64,000 bases of DNA from Aristolochia californica (GCA_029961685.1 JARWKL010000010.1:21798067-21862066); one strand, 5' to 3'; numbered from the stretch's first letter, positions 33,269 to 45,506 are shown. Numbers and translations are program-made. The notes: generated from the letters alone by a model not told the origin.

Positions 33269-34766
33269 AGTGATATGTTTCAGCAATAAATCAAAGCAGG
33301 CTTCTTAAACCCATTGTTGATTAGAGCAGCCGACTCACCAACTAGATAAAACAAAACAAGAGCCGCAACGTCACCCATTTATCTCAGAACCGTGTAAGAT
33401 TCAATTAAAACACCAGGAATGTACATGTGTGGCAATCAGACTAAGTGTTAGAGGAGTTGCAGCAACGTGTGTTGGAATTAAGGAGAGTTGAGAAGGCAGT
33501 AATTGCTGCTCTTATCAAAGCAGGTGACACTCGACAGCACTTTGGTTTTTGAGTTTTCCTTGACATGGTGAGCATAATATAAACCTCCGCTGATGAGATA
33601 ATTCAAATCAAAATCTGCTTCTCCAACGGCTAGTCTCAAAAGCTATTGCAAACTAGAGGAAGCTAATTGATAAGAAGACACTGTTGCTGCAAACAGAGAA
33701 GAGATCGATGCTGATCTTCAATCAGCAACGTGCCATAGATGTGTAATCTGCAGAATTTCATTACGAAAGGTTGCTGCCATAATAGATGTTTGAGAGAAGA
33801 GTAATGTCTTCCTTATGCTACTCAGAAGATAATCTTTGTTGCCGGTATACTCAGAATAGAGAAACCAGAGAGAGCAACCTCTCAAGCAGAGCCAATCATA
33901 TCTCAGCAGCCACAACAGCTACTGTTAATCCATATGTTCAGCCTTGTCAATATCAACAAAAGTTAATAACCGTAGACAATGAATTGAATCCTGTAATAAT
34001 CTCCAAAAGATGAGAGGAACTCTAAAAACCAAAAAAAAAACACATAGAAGAATCCCAACAAACAAGCACGATATCAATCCCTCAATGACTCCAACCAAGA
34101 ATCATGGGAAAAAGCGAGAGAATTCTGAATTCTGAAGCCAGAATCTTGCGGCGTGATTTCCGGATTTACAGCAACAACAACGTGAAACGTTGCCTGGCTT
34201 TGCTTGATCTCTTGTGACTAAAAAAGAAATTTTCCAAACATAACCTTTCCATGTTTATCACTTCCAAATATAAACATTCCAAACTTTCTAAACAACAACG
34301 TGTAGATTATTACAGGTCCACACAGAAAAACATAACCTTTCAATATTTAACTTTACAATGTCTATTCTCCATCAATGGGAGCCTTTATCCCGAGATAACT
34401 TCATCGAGCCGGGAATTTCAAACAAAGACATAACCAACCTTTCTGAATAGAAGGGCTCATCAAGAGAAGGCAACAAAATGGGTGGAGGTGGTGAGGAAAA
34501 ATCAAAGAGGATTAAGAATTAAAGAGATATTTTCCCACCTTGAATTTGTTGTGTCTTTCAGGTGTAAGTATCTACAGGTCCTTCCTTTCCAATGAACTGA
34601 GCCAGATCAGTTAACATAATTGAAATTCTGCCAATAGATTAACAACACTCGAAAAAAACCATGAAATTGCTAGAGAGATGATGAATTTTCAATCAGATCA
34701 AGACGGAAAAGGTTTTGATCCACCGGTAAATTGGAATACTGAAAATCAATTGTCACTCTGATACCA

Positions 34767-35078
34767 TGTTGATTTTTAGGATTCCATAGGTATAAGGTTA
34801 AGCAAAGGAGAAAAGGAAGAAGAGAGAAGAAAGAAGAGAGAAGAGAGGAGAATGGTACACATCCAAGAGAGAAAAGAGAGAAGAGAATACATGAGGAAAA
34901 AAGGAGGAAAGAAATTAGGGTCTTGGACTTAGCTAGACCCTCCCCCTTAAGTTGTTTTTATTGATATTAAAGTACTAATATTACAAGAATACCCTTCACC
35001 ATGGTAAGAGAGAATAAGAGACATAAATCATAAACTAATTACATCAGTGCCACCCTAATGAAATCATATCTTCCAACA
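34767..35078 (-). repeat. LTR (5' LTR in element orientation) of the 25478-35078 element
   Basis: Pair of 25478-25782. It carries a short GAAGAGAGAA expansion that explains its extra length. Directly preceded on the + strand by CACTCTGATACCA, the complement of the initiator-tRNA primer site. Confidence 0.88.
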
Positions 35079-35083
35079 AATTG

Positions 35084-36294
35084 GATGTCAAAAATATTTT
35101 TTGAATGGGGACATAAAAGAAGAGATATATATGCATAAACAACCTGATTTTGTGGTTGAGGGGGAGTCTGTATGAAAATTGAGAAAGTCTCTATATCGGC
35201 TTAAACCGTCTTCTCGGGCTTGGTTTGACAAATTTAGTCAAACAATGATACGGTTTGGATTCAGTAGGTGTTGAATAGATCATTATGTCTTTATCAAGAA
35301 TACCTTAAAGGAAAAATTATTACTAGCAGTTTATGTGGATGATATTGTTTTAACTGGTAGTGATACAGACAACATAAAAGAAATCAAGGAAAAGATATGC
35401 CAAGAATTTAAAACTAAGGATCTGGGACTTCTAAAATATTTTATGGGAATTGAGGTATTCCACTCAAAGAATGGGATTATATTATCTCAAATAAAGTATG
35501 TCTTGGATCTACTAGAAGACATAAGGATGATGGGAAGTCAACCTGCAAATACTCCTAGGGATGCTAATGTAAAGCTATGTGCAAGCTTTGGAGAATATGT
35601 TGATATAGGTAAATGTCAGAGGCTTGTGAGAAAACTTATTTACCTCACGATGACCAAACCAGATATATCATATTTAGTAAGTGTGGTGAGTCAGTATATG
35701 CACAAACCACAACTTACCCATTGGCAAACCTTGGAGAGAATACTAAGATATTTAAAAGGATCTCCAAGAAAAAGGGTTTCTCTATAAGAATCATGGCCAC
35801 TACAACATAAGCGGTTTCTCATATGCATATTGGTCTAGATCACTAATGATAGGATGTCCACTTCAAGGTATTGTACCTTAGTTCGAGGTAACTTGGTTAC
35901 ATGGAGTAGTAAGAAGTAGAATGTTGTTGCAAGGTCCAATGCAGAAGCAGAGTATAGACTTATGGCCCACACAGTCAGTGAGATTCTATGGAACAAATCC
36001 TTTTTTATTGAATTGGGATTATATAAATCAGCTTCTATGGAATTATATTGCGACAACCAAGCGGTCATTCATATCACTTCAAATCCTGTCTTCTATGAGA
36101 GGATAAACCACATTGAGCTAGACTACCACTTTATATGGGAGAAATTTCTGGTTGGTATCTTATCTCTTAGTCATGTTTTATCATAAGGGAATGTGGTAGA
36201 TATTATTCAAAACTCGTCACATTCAAGATCTTAACCACTTTATGCAGCAAGGTGGGTATCTACGATGTTTTCTCTCCACCAACTTGAGGGGGAG
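35084..36294 (+). mobile_element. Copia-A, RT and RNase H part (+)
   Basis: Third piece of copia-A. LDVKNIF at 35084 follows the duplicated AATTG; the catalytic Y-V-D-D-I (about 35332-35346), K-D-L-G-L-L-K-Y-F-M-G-I-E (35415-35455), LVRKLIYLTMTKPDISYLVSVV and RILRYLKG (35620-35760) follow. RNase H includes AEYRLMAHTVSEILWNKSF, YCDNQAVIHI and ERINHIELDYHF (35940-36130). The polypurine tract TTGAGGGGGAG precedes the 3' LTR at 36295. Frameshifts near 35180, 35790 and 35880 make it non-functional. Confidence 0.82.
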
Positions 36295-36465
36295 TGTTGG
36301 ATGACACCTCAAGTGACATGAAGGTAAATACCTTACCTGCGTCAAGGAGGTGGCACAAAGTGTAATTTAATGATCTTCTCATAAGGATGACACAAGGGTG
36401 TAATTAAAGAAGATGATGTGCATCTATGTATGTCTTTTCCTTGTGAGAGCTTGTAGCCCTAAGGC
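36295..36465 (+). repeat. Copia-A 3' LTR, truncated
   Basis: Begins TGTTGGATGACACCTCAAG directly after the polypurine tract. It matches the solo LTR at 45097-45501 up to about 36463 (GAGAGCTTGTAGCCCTAAGG). It is then replaced by a second scrap of copia RNase H tail (T-T-T-T-A-T-C-A-C-A-A-G-G-G-C-A-G-G-T-G region, 36466-36500), so a recombination or deletion has removed the LTR's 3' part. 36500-36765 is unassigned. Confidence 0.65.
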
Positions 36466-36765
36466 ATGTTTTATCACAAGGGCAGGTGGTAGATGTGTCT
36501 TTTTTATTTTTGAGAATTGACGAGGCTTGACCATGAACGAATTTCTGACTTTTAAAGACATGAATTTGATCCCTCATAATGTAAAACATAGAATGAAATT
36601 TATTTGATTAAAGAGAGACCATGCTGTATTGACTTCCACTTCTTCCTTTCTTCAAGTTGGTCGAACTTTGTCTTGCTTGAAGGATGATTTTGAGACTCCT
36701 TTTCTCTACAATTGCATGACTTGGTTAGCTTTTATTTAGACCCTACAATTCCAGCTCTACTACCA

Positions 36766-37268
36766 TGTTAAATTCTAGGGTTTAATCCATAAGAACTAGA
36801 TTTGAGAAGATGAAGAGAAGAGAGCTTGTGGGAGGCACGAGTTGGGATGAATATTAGGATTTAGAGAAGAGCTCAATGACCCTCTTCCCCCTCACTATAT
36901 TACTTATAGCTCATGGAGAAAAAAAAGACACTTATTGGAGAAAACAGGAGACAAAAGAGGATATGAACTTGTGTCCTAACCCTCCCCCTCAATTTATAGA
37001 TTGATAAAACTACTATATTACAATTATGCTACTAAAACTTGAACTGATTACATCAATGCCATCTCTATGAGATGACTTTTTATTTACCATCTAGCCATCA
37101 CTGTGTGGGCCTATGGGCCTTCTCCTTGGTCTATGGGCCTTGAGGCGATCTTCCACATATCTTGGATGTGCGGGCCTTCCTTGGTCTTATGGGCTGGAGT
37201 CTATCTTCCTACACACTTGGATGTGTGGGCCTTCCTTGGTTGTGTGGGCATGGGCCCATTTTTCAACA
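36766..37268 (-). repeat. Orphan LTR (-) with adjacent primer-site-like sequence
   Basis: TGTTAAATTCTAGGG...TTTTTCAACA, 503 bp. GCTCTACTACCA precedes it on the + strand, a mutated complement of the initiator-tRNA primer site, so it would be the 5' LTR of a minus-strand element whose other end is not found. The last 180 bp contain four repeats around GGCCTTC(C/T)TTGGT and GTGTGGGCC. The phrase CTAAATTCTAGGGTT recurs at 63419. Confidence 0.6.
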
Positions 37269-39120
37269 ATAAGCAAGTAAAAAAATAACTCTCAACTTAT
37301 AACTAATTATAACATATGCCACTCACTCTCTTAATTACATGATATAGCACTTGAATGTCTTCAACATAGTGTAAAAGCATACACACCACAAATTGAACAA
37401 AAAGATTTTTTTTTATGTTCCCCTATTGGTATTCACCGCGCAAGAATCCATTTCTTGGAAAATTCCACTGACTAGTTATATTTGTTGAAATTTACATAAA
37501 AGAGATTTTGGCTCTCTTTAGAGTCATATTTATGATCAAATACACGACTTTACAAATCTCCCCATAGATCAATGACTCTAAAAAAACCTGACCTATATAG
37601 TAGAACTCAGAAAAGGCCATAAAGAAGGACAAGTTACAGATAAACGAGAAGCCAGCATTATGACTTAAAAAATAAAACTTGAGTAGGCTGGGTTGCCACT
37701 TTGAGTCTCTTAAACGCCTCTCAAGCAATAAAAGTTTACCCATATAAAGGGGTAGCAAACAAGTAACTAAGACATAATACAATAATCCTTATAAAATAAG
37801 AAGATCAATGAAAGGAACTCAATAAAGGGGATTGAAACACTCAACTCGCAAAACATGAGACAATTTCTCAACAAAGTTTGAACCATAGATGAATACTAAC
37901 CAAATCGAACAAGAAAAGGAGTTCCATAAAAAATAAGTTTGATCTTAGAAAAATAAAGGAGAGTGACCTTCACAATATGAGATGCAATGAGTGATGGACA
38001 AAACATATAACCAAATATTTGAAAAATTATTGTGAGAAAAAGAGTTTGACAAGAACCATTAACACACACCAGAAATAAATCACCCAAATCTGAACAAGAT
38101 CTTGTAAATAAGGACCCGAAATGATTCTAATGTGCTGTAAACAAACATTATCAATTGCCTTTGATTTTCAATCTTCTATTCTTTTCATTGGATACTTATG
38201 ACTACAACTTTTAGAATCCTCCATGGTAGGTTTCGCTACATCATTCATCATACTTCTCTTTCTGTTCTCCTCCTCAAACTGGGAGTTAACAAAAGCGATC
38301 CCAACTTAAACATAGAAAGAACTCTAGCAATGATCTTCTCCATCTCTAGGTGTCCCACGAATAAGTACTAAAAAGGACACATACTCTCAATAAATATTAG
38401 AAAATATGTGTGATAACAAATAAAAAGAGTCAAAACCAACACAATGGAATTTGACCACAAAATAGTGATAATAATCACTAAGCAGGGTAATCCATGTGAC
38501 TCAAAGGATGGTAGTAATAGAAAACCCATATAAGGGCACTGGTAAAAGTCACAATAAAGAAAAAAAAACCCACATATAGTAAAAAAAAGGAATCAACCCA
38601 AGAAACTCAACAAGGGATTGATCTAAAAAGGTAAGAGAGAGTTCAACCTAAAAAGAGAAAGTATGACAAAAGTAGACAAAATACAAAAATTATGGGGGAA
38701 TCAAAGGTAGAAATAATAAACATCAAAGTTATAAAATTAGAAGGAGAAGACCAATAGCAAACAGGTGCTATAAAGGATGGTCAATGAAACATAAGGAAGA
38801 CGAAATGATTTATAATGTATGGTCAATTGATGGGACTCCAATTGATTGATCAAATAAAGATCCACGGAGAAGTTATAAAGTATGAACTATCAATGGGACC
38901 TCGATTGGGCAATTATACATAGCTATGTAAAAAAAAAAAAAGTTTTGATTTTAAAAATTAGAATGGAGGGGGTTCCAAAATTCATGAAATAGTAGGAAAA
39001 GACCTGGTTTATCAAGAAATAATAACTAGTAGTAACCCTTTCAAAAAATATTTAGAAACATAAAATAGAGGAAATTTAAGGTATAATCAAGTAGTAGAAA
39101 AAATAAGGGAAGAAAACAAT
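37269..39120 (-). mobile_element. Non-coding LTR-element interior, related to 25783-26250
   Basis: No coding motif on either strand. About 38270-38800 is a diverged relative of 25790-26250: both contain a C/T-rich polypurine-tract complement, then TTTGACCA(C)AAATA(G)TGATAATAATCACTAA and GGGTAATGC/CC. A further relative lies at 63050-63320. 37269-38250 is AT-rich and unassigned. Confidence 0.5.
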
Positions 39121-39125
39121 AATAG

Positions 39126-39790
39126 TGATACAATGTGGGACTCAACATGGTGCACAAGTTGTGGGACCCACCATGAGGATGTGTGATGCCAAGAAGAGTC
39201 CTCACCCAAGCTAGCAAGAGTTAAGAAGATGAAGCACAAGCTGAAATGAGTTAGAAGACTTGAAAATCAAGTGGGACCCACAAAGATATCACGAGCTAGA
39301 ATCTTATCAATATGAGCTGGAAGATCATGTGGGATCCACAAGGATAAGGCCACGAGCTGGCCTCCTCCCTTTTGTCCACGTTATTGAAGAAGAGTTATAA
39401 TTCAACTTATATTAGAACTCTATTAGATTGTGTTATCCTTTAATGATAGACTTATCTTAGAGAGTTGAGTTGGAATGTAATTAGGAGATTTAAAGGTTAA
39501 TTGTATAATAACTCTATCATTTCCTCTACTATAAATAGAGGTGTTGTAATTCAGAATTAATCAAGTTCTATAATTCTCTCTTGAGTAAAATCTACTATAA
39601 ATAGAGGTGTTGTAATTCGGAATTAATCAAGTTCTATAATTCTCTCTTGAGTAAATCTCTCTCTTTGTTTGGCGCACACCTTGTTCCTCTTCTCTTCTTC
39701 TCTCTACCCGAGAGCCTTCTTCCCCTTTTCTCCTTTTTCTTTTTCTCTTCCCTTTCTCAGAATATTGGAAAAGGGATCCTAAATTCAACA
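39126..39790 (+). repeat. Copia-D 5' LTR with duplicated TATA region
   Basis: 665 bp, starting TGATACAATG and ending TTCAACA. A unit of about 67 bp containing CTACTATAAATAGAGGTG and TTGAGTAAA(A)TCT is repeated in tandem (about 39526-39660). The 3' LTR has one copy. Confidence 0.88.
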
Positions 39791-40311
39791 TGGTATTAGA
39801 GCATTAAATTTAGGGTCCCTACATCAAAAGGAATGCTCTAAGAAGATATGATCAACACTATTCATAGAAGGCTTCTTGTGCAGGAAGATCAAAAAAGCGT
39901 GAGATAAGTTCCTTCATTAATTTTTTTATTACTTCATGTTACTGGTTTCAAGATTTAGAAGATGTTTTAAAGATGAGTATGTGAATGTTTTTCATCTTAT
40001 GAGATTGTGGATATGAATGCCTCTCGATCTAGAAGAAGCTATCAAAACAGTTTTGTCGGTTTGGAATTTTTGTTAATCGAGACCAGTCCATGATGAGATT
40101 TTTGAAAAAAAAATTCATGGGAAAAAGATTCTGATATAGAAGATTGATATTGTGTCTATTATGAGTGGTTATTTACTCAGAAAAAAATCATAATAATGGT
40201 TGTTTAGCGTCAATGTTAAATTTTTCCATGCATCAAGTTCTTTGAAGAATACTACTTGGATATTTTGTTTAGAATTTTTTAGGAGAATTATTTTCGTTGA
40301 AGTGCCTATTA

Positions 40312-43300
40312 TGGCTAAAGAAAATGTGAGTAGCAAACGTGGTATACTCAGAATTACCACAATACCCTTACGAAGGGTATCAAATTTTATGAGTTGGTCC
40401 ACATCGGTTTGGAGGTTTCTTATAATAAAGGACCTACTTGGTCATCTCACCAACCATGGACCACCTATTGATCAAGAAGGCATTTTTTATAAAAAAAATG
40501 GTTAAAAAATGACACCATTTTGATTAGTTGTCTAATAAAAACATAGAAATTTTGTGGAAAGAATGCACTCATTGTGGGAGATATGGCCACAATATTGATA
40601 CATGCTATTATAAGGAAAGTAGTTACTGTGGAAAAAATGGTCACTATGGAGGAATATGTTATAATGCCAACGATAACTCAGACTTGACAAAGGTTAATCA
40701 AGCCTTGGTAGGTGATACAAAGGAGGATCAGCCCACAAAATCAACTGAAAAGAAAAAATTTATTGATGAAGAATATGAATTGTTTTATAAAATGATGGGT
40801 TCTTCTCCAAGTTCTTCATTAAATACAGCTGCCACCACTGCTTCAGGCATGCTATCTGCCTCATCTTCATCTTGGATAATTGACTCAGGAGCCTCCGAGC
40901 ATCTTACAGGTAACAGACATTTATTACATTTTGTATCTCTGTGTCTTTCACATAAGTTTGTTACCATAGCTGCCAGTTCTCAAACCAAGGTTCAAGGGAA
41001 AGGATCCATTTCCGTTACACCATCACTTCGGCTCACTGATATTCTATTTGTTTCTACCTTCCCTTTGAATTTGTTATCTGTTGGTCTGATGACGAAGTAT
41101 TTTAATTGCTCTATCACCTTCTCACCCACTTCATGTGTATTTTAGGATCTTATTCCAAAGCAGGTGATTGGTAGAGGTTGTGAACAAGGGGGGCTATACT
41201 ACCTGGATGTGCCAAAAATAAAGAATGTTTCCACCAGTGAAAATGAGACAAGGCTATGGCACAACCGTTTGGGACATCCATCTTCACAATCTCTTTATTA
41301 TATGTTTCCTACTCTTAAAGTCAGGTTTGAGTATAATTGTGAAGTTTGTCAAGTGAGTAAACATCAAAGGAGTACATACTCACCTCATCCAGAAGTCAAA
41401 AGTATTACTCCATTTTCATTAATTCATACAGATGTATGGGGACCCTTGAGAGTCTCAAATATTTCTCAAGTCAGGTATTTTATTACATTTATTGATGAAT
41501 TCACTCGTACCACTTGGTCGTTTCTATTTAAGAAGCGTTCTGAGATACCATTGATTTTAAAGTCTTTTCATGCTATGGTACTCACTCAGTTTGGTCAGAA
41601 CATAAAAATACTTTGGTCTGATAATGCCAAAGAATACCTTTCCAAATAACTTGACTCTTTTTATCAAGAAAATGACATTATCCATCAAACATCATGTGCC
41701 TATACTCCTCAACAAAATGGTGTAGCGGAACGGAAAAATTGTCATATTCTTGAGGTAGCTCGAGGTTTATTATATACCATGAAAGTTCAATACTTTTATT
41801 GGCCTCATGCAGTCCTTACCGCATGCTTTCTTATAAATCGACTACCATCTTCAGTTCTTGGTAATAAATCTCCATACTCTATATTGTTACCAAATGATGA
41901 TCTATTTTCATTTCCCTTGAAAATCTTCAAGTGTCAATGTTTTGTCCATATTTCCACCCCAAAACACAATAAACTTGATCCTAAATCTATCAAGTGTATC
42001 TTTCAAGGATACTCTTATACACAAAAGGGTTATGTTTGTTATAATCCTTCTTTTCATCGTTTACTTGTGTCTAGGGATGTCACATTTTTTGAAGACTCCA
42101 TACTATTCTGACAAAGCTCCTCCAGGTTTATCTTCAGTACTAGGTTCTCCTCGACCAGTTGTGCCCCGTCCTACAGAAACTTCTTTGCCCCCAGAAACAC
42201 CGGTTGACACCACACCTGCTAAGTTTACGGATCCCACCAAAGTAAGTCCATCTTCTCCAGTTTTTTTTGGCCCACAATATGATACTCGTCCTATCACACA
42301 AAGAAAAGAACCCAGATCATGCACCATACCTTCTACGTCTCATCCCATATCAAATTGTGTCTCTTATCATCGTTTGTCCCCTACATGTTGTCAATTCCTC
42401 TCTGCTATTTATTCCATATCTGTACCAGAGTCCTATCTAGAGGCTCTCAAACATCCAGGATGGAAGGCAGCAATGGATGAAGAAAAGCAGGCACTTTATG
42501 AAAATCAGATATGGGCTCTAGTCCCACTTCCATCAGATAAGAAACCCGTCGGTTGCAAATGGGTGTATAGTGTGAAACACAATCCGGATGGGTTTGTGGC
42601 TCGGCTGAAACCTTGCCTCGTGGCTAAAGGCTATACACAATGTTATGGAATTGATTATGAAGAAACCTTCTCTCCAGTGGAAAAAATGAACTCGGTATGT
42701 GTGTTATTACCTCTAGCAGCTAACTCTTCCTGGTAGGTATATCAACTTGATGTGAAAAATATTTTTCTAAATGGGGACATCAAAGAAGAAATTTATACGC
42801 AACAACCACCTGGGTATGTGGTTGAGGGGGAGTTAGTATGTCGACTAAAAAATCTTTGTACGGTCTAAAACAGTCACCTCATGCATGGTTTGAGAAATTT
42901 AGTCAAGTCCTCATACAGGCAGAATTTTACAGATGCTCTAGAGATCACTTAGTTTTTATTAAAAAAAACACCTAGAGGTAAGGTAATTCTAGCAATATAT
43001 GTTGATGATATCATTTTAACTGGTAGTGATTCTGAGGGCATCCAGGAAATAAAAGAAAAAATATGTGCTGAATTCAAGACAAAGGATCTTGAACTACTCA
43101 AATATTTTCTGGGCATTGAAGTATTACAATCCAGACATGGGATTGTTTTATCCCAAAGGAAGTATGCCCTTGATCTATTGGAGGAGACATGAATGCTGGG
43201 ATGCAAGCCAGCAGACACTCCTATGGACTCAAATACAAAATTATGTGCAGGTACTGGAGAAGTTGTAGGTATTAGAAAATATTAGAGACTAGTGGGAAAA

Positions 43301-43870
43301 CTTATTTACAAGTGTGTACCAAAGCCAGATATATCATATGCAGTAAGTGTGGTGAGTCAATACATGTACAAACCACAAACTAGTCATTGGCAAGCACTTG
43401 AAAGGACATTATGATATTTGCATGGAATTCTAGGAAGAGGGCTTCTCTATAAAAATCATGGTCACTTCAACATCGAATGATTCTCAGATGCAGACTGGCC
43501 CGGATCCCCGGTTGACACAAAATCTACTTCGGGTTTTTGTACGATAGTTGGAGGGAATTTGGTTACATGGAGTAGCAAGAAGCAAAATGTAGTAGCAAAG
43601 TCTAGTGCAGAAGCAGAATACAGAGCCATGGCACACACTGTTAGTGAACTTCTATGGATAAGATCTTTTCTCACTGAATTGGGACTCTACAAAGAAGCTC
43701 TATTGGATCTATGTTGTGATAATCAAGCAACAATACACATTACATCGAATCTAGTCTTCCATGAAAGAACAAAGCCTATTGAAGTGGACTGCCATTTTAT
43801 ATGAGAAAAGCTCCAAGTGGGTCTTTTATCTCTAAAACATATATCATCACAAAGTCAAGTTGCAGATAGT
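40312..43870 (+). pseudogene. Copia-D gag-pol, broken
   Basis: The gag N-terminus is at 40312-40505 (L-R-I-T-T-I-P-L, STSVWRFLIIKDLLGHL). Most of gag is then missing, since the zinc knuckles CTHCGRYGHNIDTC and YCGKNGHYGGIC follow at once (40565-40660). Protease WIIDSGASEHLTG (about 40872-40910) is intact at the catalytic DSG. GAG-pre-integrase LWHNRLGHPSSQSL, integrase LIHTDVWGPLRVSN, FITFIDEFTRTTW (41430-41530) and YTPQQNGVAERKN (about 41700-41735) follow. RT: WKAAMDEEKQALYENQIW, YGIDYEETFSPV (42460-42680), LDVKNIFLNGDI (about 42750), YVDDIILTG (about 42996). RNase H: SSAEAEYRAMAHTVSELLWIRS, CCDNQATIHI, ERTKPIEVDCHF (43559-43804). Stops at 41143, 41648, 42735 and elsewhere interrupt it. Confidence 0.85.
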
Positions 43871-43971
43871 CTCACCAAGCTGGTCACTCACAAGATTATG
43901 TCTACCATTTTTAGCAAGATGGGCATCTACGATGTTTTCTCACCCCCAACTTGAGAGGGAGTGTTACAATG

Positions 43972-44569
43972 TGGGACCCACCATGGTGCACAAGCTGTGG
44001 GACCCACCATGAGGATGTGGGATGCTAAGAAGAGTCCTCACCCCAGCTAGCACGAGTTAAGATGATAAGAAGCACAAGCTGAAATGAGTTAGAAGACTTG
44101 AAGATCAAGTGGGACCCACAAAGATATCACAAGATGGAATCTTATCAATATGAGCTGTAAGATCATGTGGGACCCACAAGGATAAGGCCACGAGTTGGCC
44201 TCCTCCCTTTTGTCCACGTTATTTAAGAAGAGTTATAGTTCAACTTATATTAGAACTCTATTAGATTGTGTTATTCTTTCATGATAGACTTATCTTAGAG
44301 AGTTAGAGTTGGAATGTTACTAGGAGATATAAAGGTTAATTGTATAAGGACTCTTTCATTTCCTCTACTATAAATAGAGGTGTTGTAATTCGGAATTAAT
44401 CAAGTTCTATAATTCTCTCTTGAGTAAATCTCTGTCTTTGTCTTTGTTTGGGGCACACTTTGTTCCTCTTCTCTTCTTCGCTCTACCCGAGAGCCTTCTT
44501 CCCCTTTTCTCCTTTTTCTTTCTCTCTTCCCTTGCTCGGAATATTGGAAAAGGTATCCTAAATTCAATA
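43972..44569 (+). repeat. Copia-D 3' LTR
   Basis: 598 bp, TGTTACAATGTGGG...TTCAATA, with a single TATAAATAGAGG. The terminal CA has mutated to TA. Confidence 0.88.
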
Positions 44570-44574
44570 AATAG

Positions 44575-45091
44575 AAACCCAAAAAAGAAGCAAAAGAAAC
44601 AACTTAAAATTTGAATTTTTGCGTGCAATAGGCTGCTAGCATTACTATGGTTCTTCTGATGATTATATCTCTCTCTAGAATATCAGATTGAGAAATGATT
44701 TATTGGTTTAGAGAATAGACTCATAGAGCTTTCATTTGAGATAAAATTCTCCATATAATATTTCGTTCTTGAAGACCTAAAGCATCTCAAAATATAAAGC
44801 TTTTAAGTGTCATTCGAACCTCTCTTGTTTGCTTGACCTTTCCTGCTACAAATTTCAATTTCTCTAGTTTGATTTTTAAAATTATTTATGCGCTGAAAAT
44901 AGACTCAAAGACATTTACATCATTATATAATTTGTAATATAAAAAGTGTAATGTGAGGGAGAAAAATTCAAGAAAAATAGGTACAAGAACAAGAAAACAT
45001 CAATGAGGAAAGAAAAAGTAGAATATAAACCTAAACTAAAAGAGATTACACATAACAAAAGAATCAAATTATTTTTGTTGGTTGACTGACT
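44575..45091. other. Unassigned AT-rich sequence
   Basis: Between copia-D and the solo LTR. No coding, RNA or element signature seen. Confidence 0.5.
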
Positions 45092-45096
45092 CAACT

Positions 45097-45501
45097 TGTT
45101 GAAAGACATCTCAAAGGGACATTAAGGTAAATACCTTCCCGACGTCAAAGAGATGGCAAAGGGTGTAAATTAGTGTCCTTCTCATAAGGATTAAAGAAGG
45201 GTATAAATAGAGAAGATGATGCATGTCTACTTATGTCCTTTTCTTTTGAGAGCTTGTAGCCCTAAGGGCAATGTAGTCATTATAGTCTTCCTTCATAAAC
45301 TATAAATAAAGACTCAAGGCAAGGGGTAGATCCTTAAGTCTCCCCTCTTCTCTCTCATATTCGTCTTTGCACTTTTCTCTCTAACCTTCTCTCTCTCTCT
45401 CTCTCTCCATCTCCTTAGCTGTCCCTCTCTTCTCTTCTTCTTCTTTCTCCCCTCTCTCACCCTCTTGACCAAGTACCTATCAAGGGATCCTAAATCTAAC
45501 A
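45097..45501 (+). mobile_element. Solo LTR with perfect TSD CAACT
   Basis: TGTTGAAAGACATCTC...AAATCTAACA, 405 bp, flanked by CAACT at 45092-45096 and 45502-45506. It matches the copia-A 3' LTR at 36295-36463, so it is the product of LTR-LTR recombination of a copia-A relative. It contains TATAAATAAAG (about 45301-45311) and a CT-rich end. Confidence 0.85.
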
Positions 45502-45506
45502 CAACT

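Larger units (their letters stand above)
25478..35078 (-). mobile_element. Non-coding LTR retrotransposon (LARD-like, -) with TSD AATTG
   Basis: The LTRs 25478-25782 and 34767-35078 (about 305 and 312 bp, similar throughout) both start TGTTGATTTT and end CAACA. The 5-bp target duplication AATTG is at 25473-25477 and 35079-35083. On the minus strand the primer site is TGGTATCAGAGTG (revcomp of 34754-34766) and the polypurine tract is the complement of ACCCCCCCCTCAAC next to 25782. The roughly 3.4 kb of own internal sequence (25783-26934, 27376-27421, 32978-34766) has no gag or pol motif on either strand, so it is a non-autonomous element relying on trans-supplied proteins. It hosts a solo LTR-like sequence and copia-B. 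Confidence 0.85.
39126..44569 (+). mobile_element. Copia-D LTR retrotransposon (+), TSD AATAG
   Basis: Complete element with LTRs at 39126-39790 and 43972-44569. The target duplication AATAG is at 39121-39125 and 44570-44574. The primer site TGGTATTAGAGC is at 39791, and the polypurine tract GAGAGGGAG precedes 43972. Coding order is gag (deleted inside), protease, integrase, RT, RNase H. The LTRs differ by a 67-bp tandem duplication in the 5' copy and by scattered substitutions. Confidence 0.92.
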
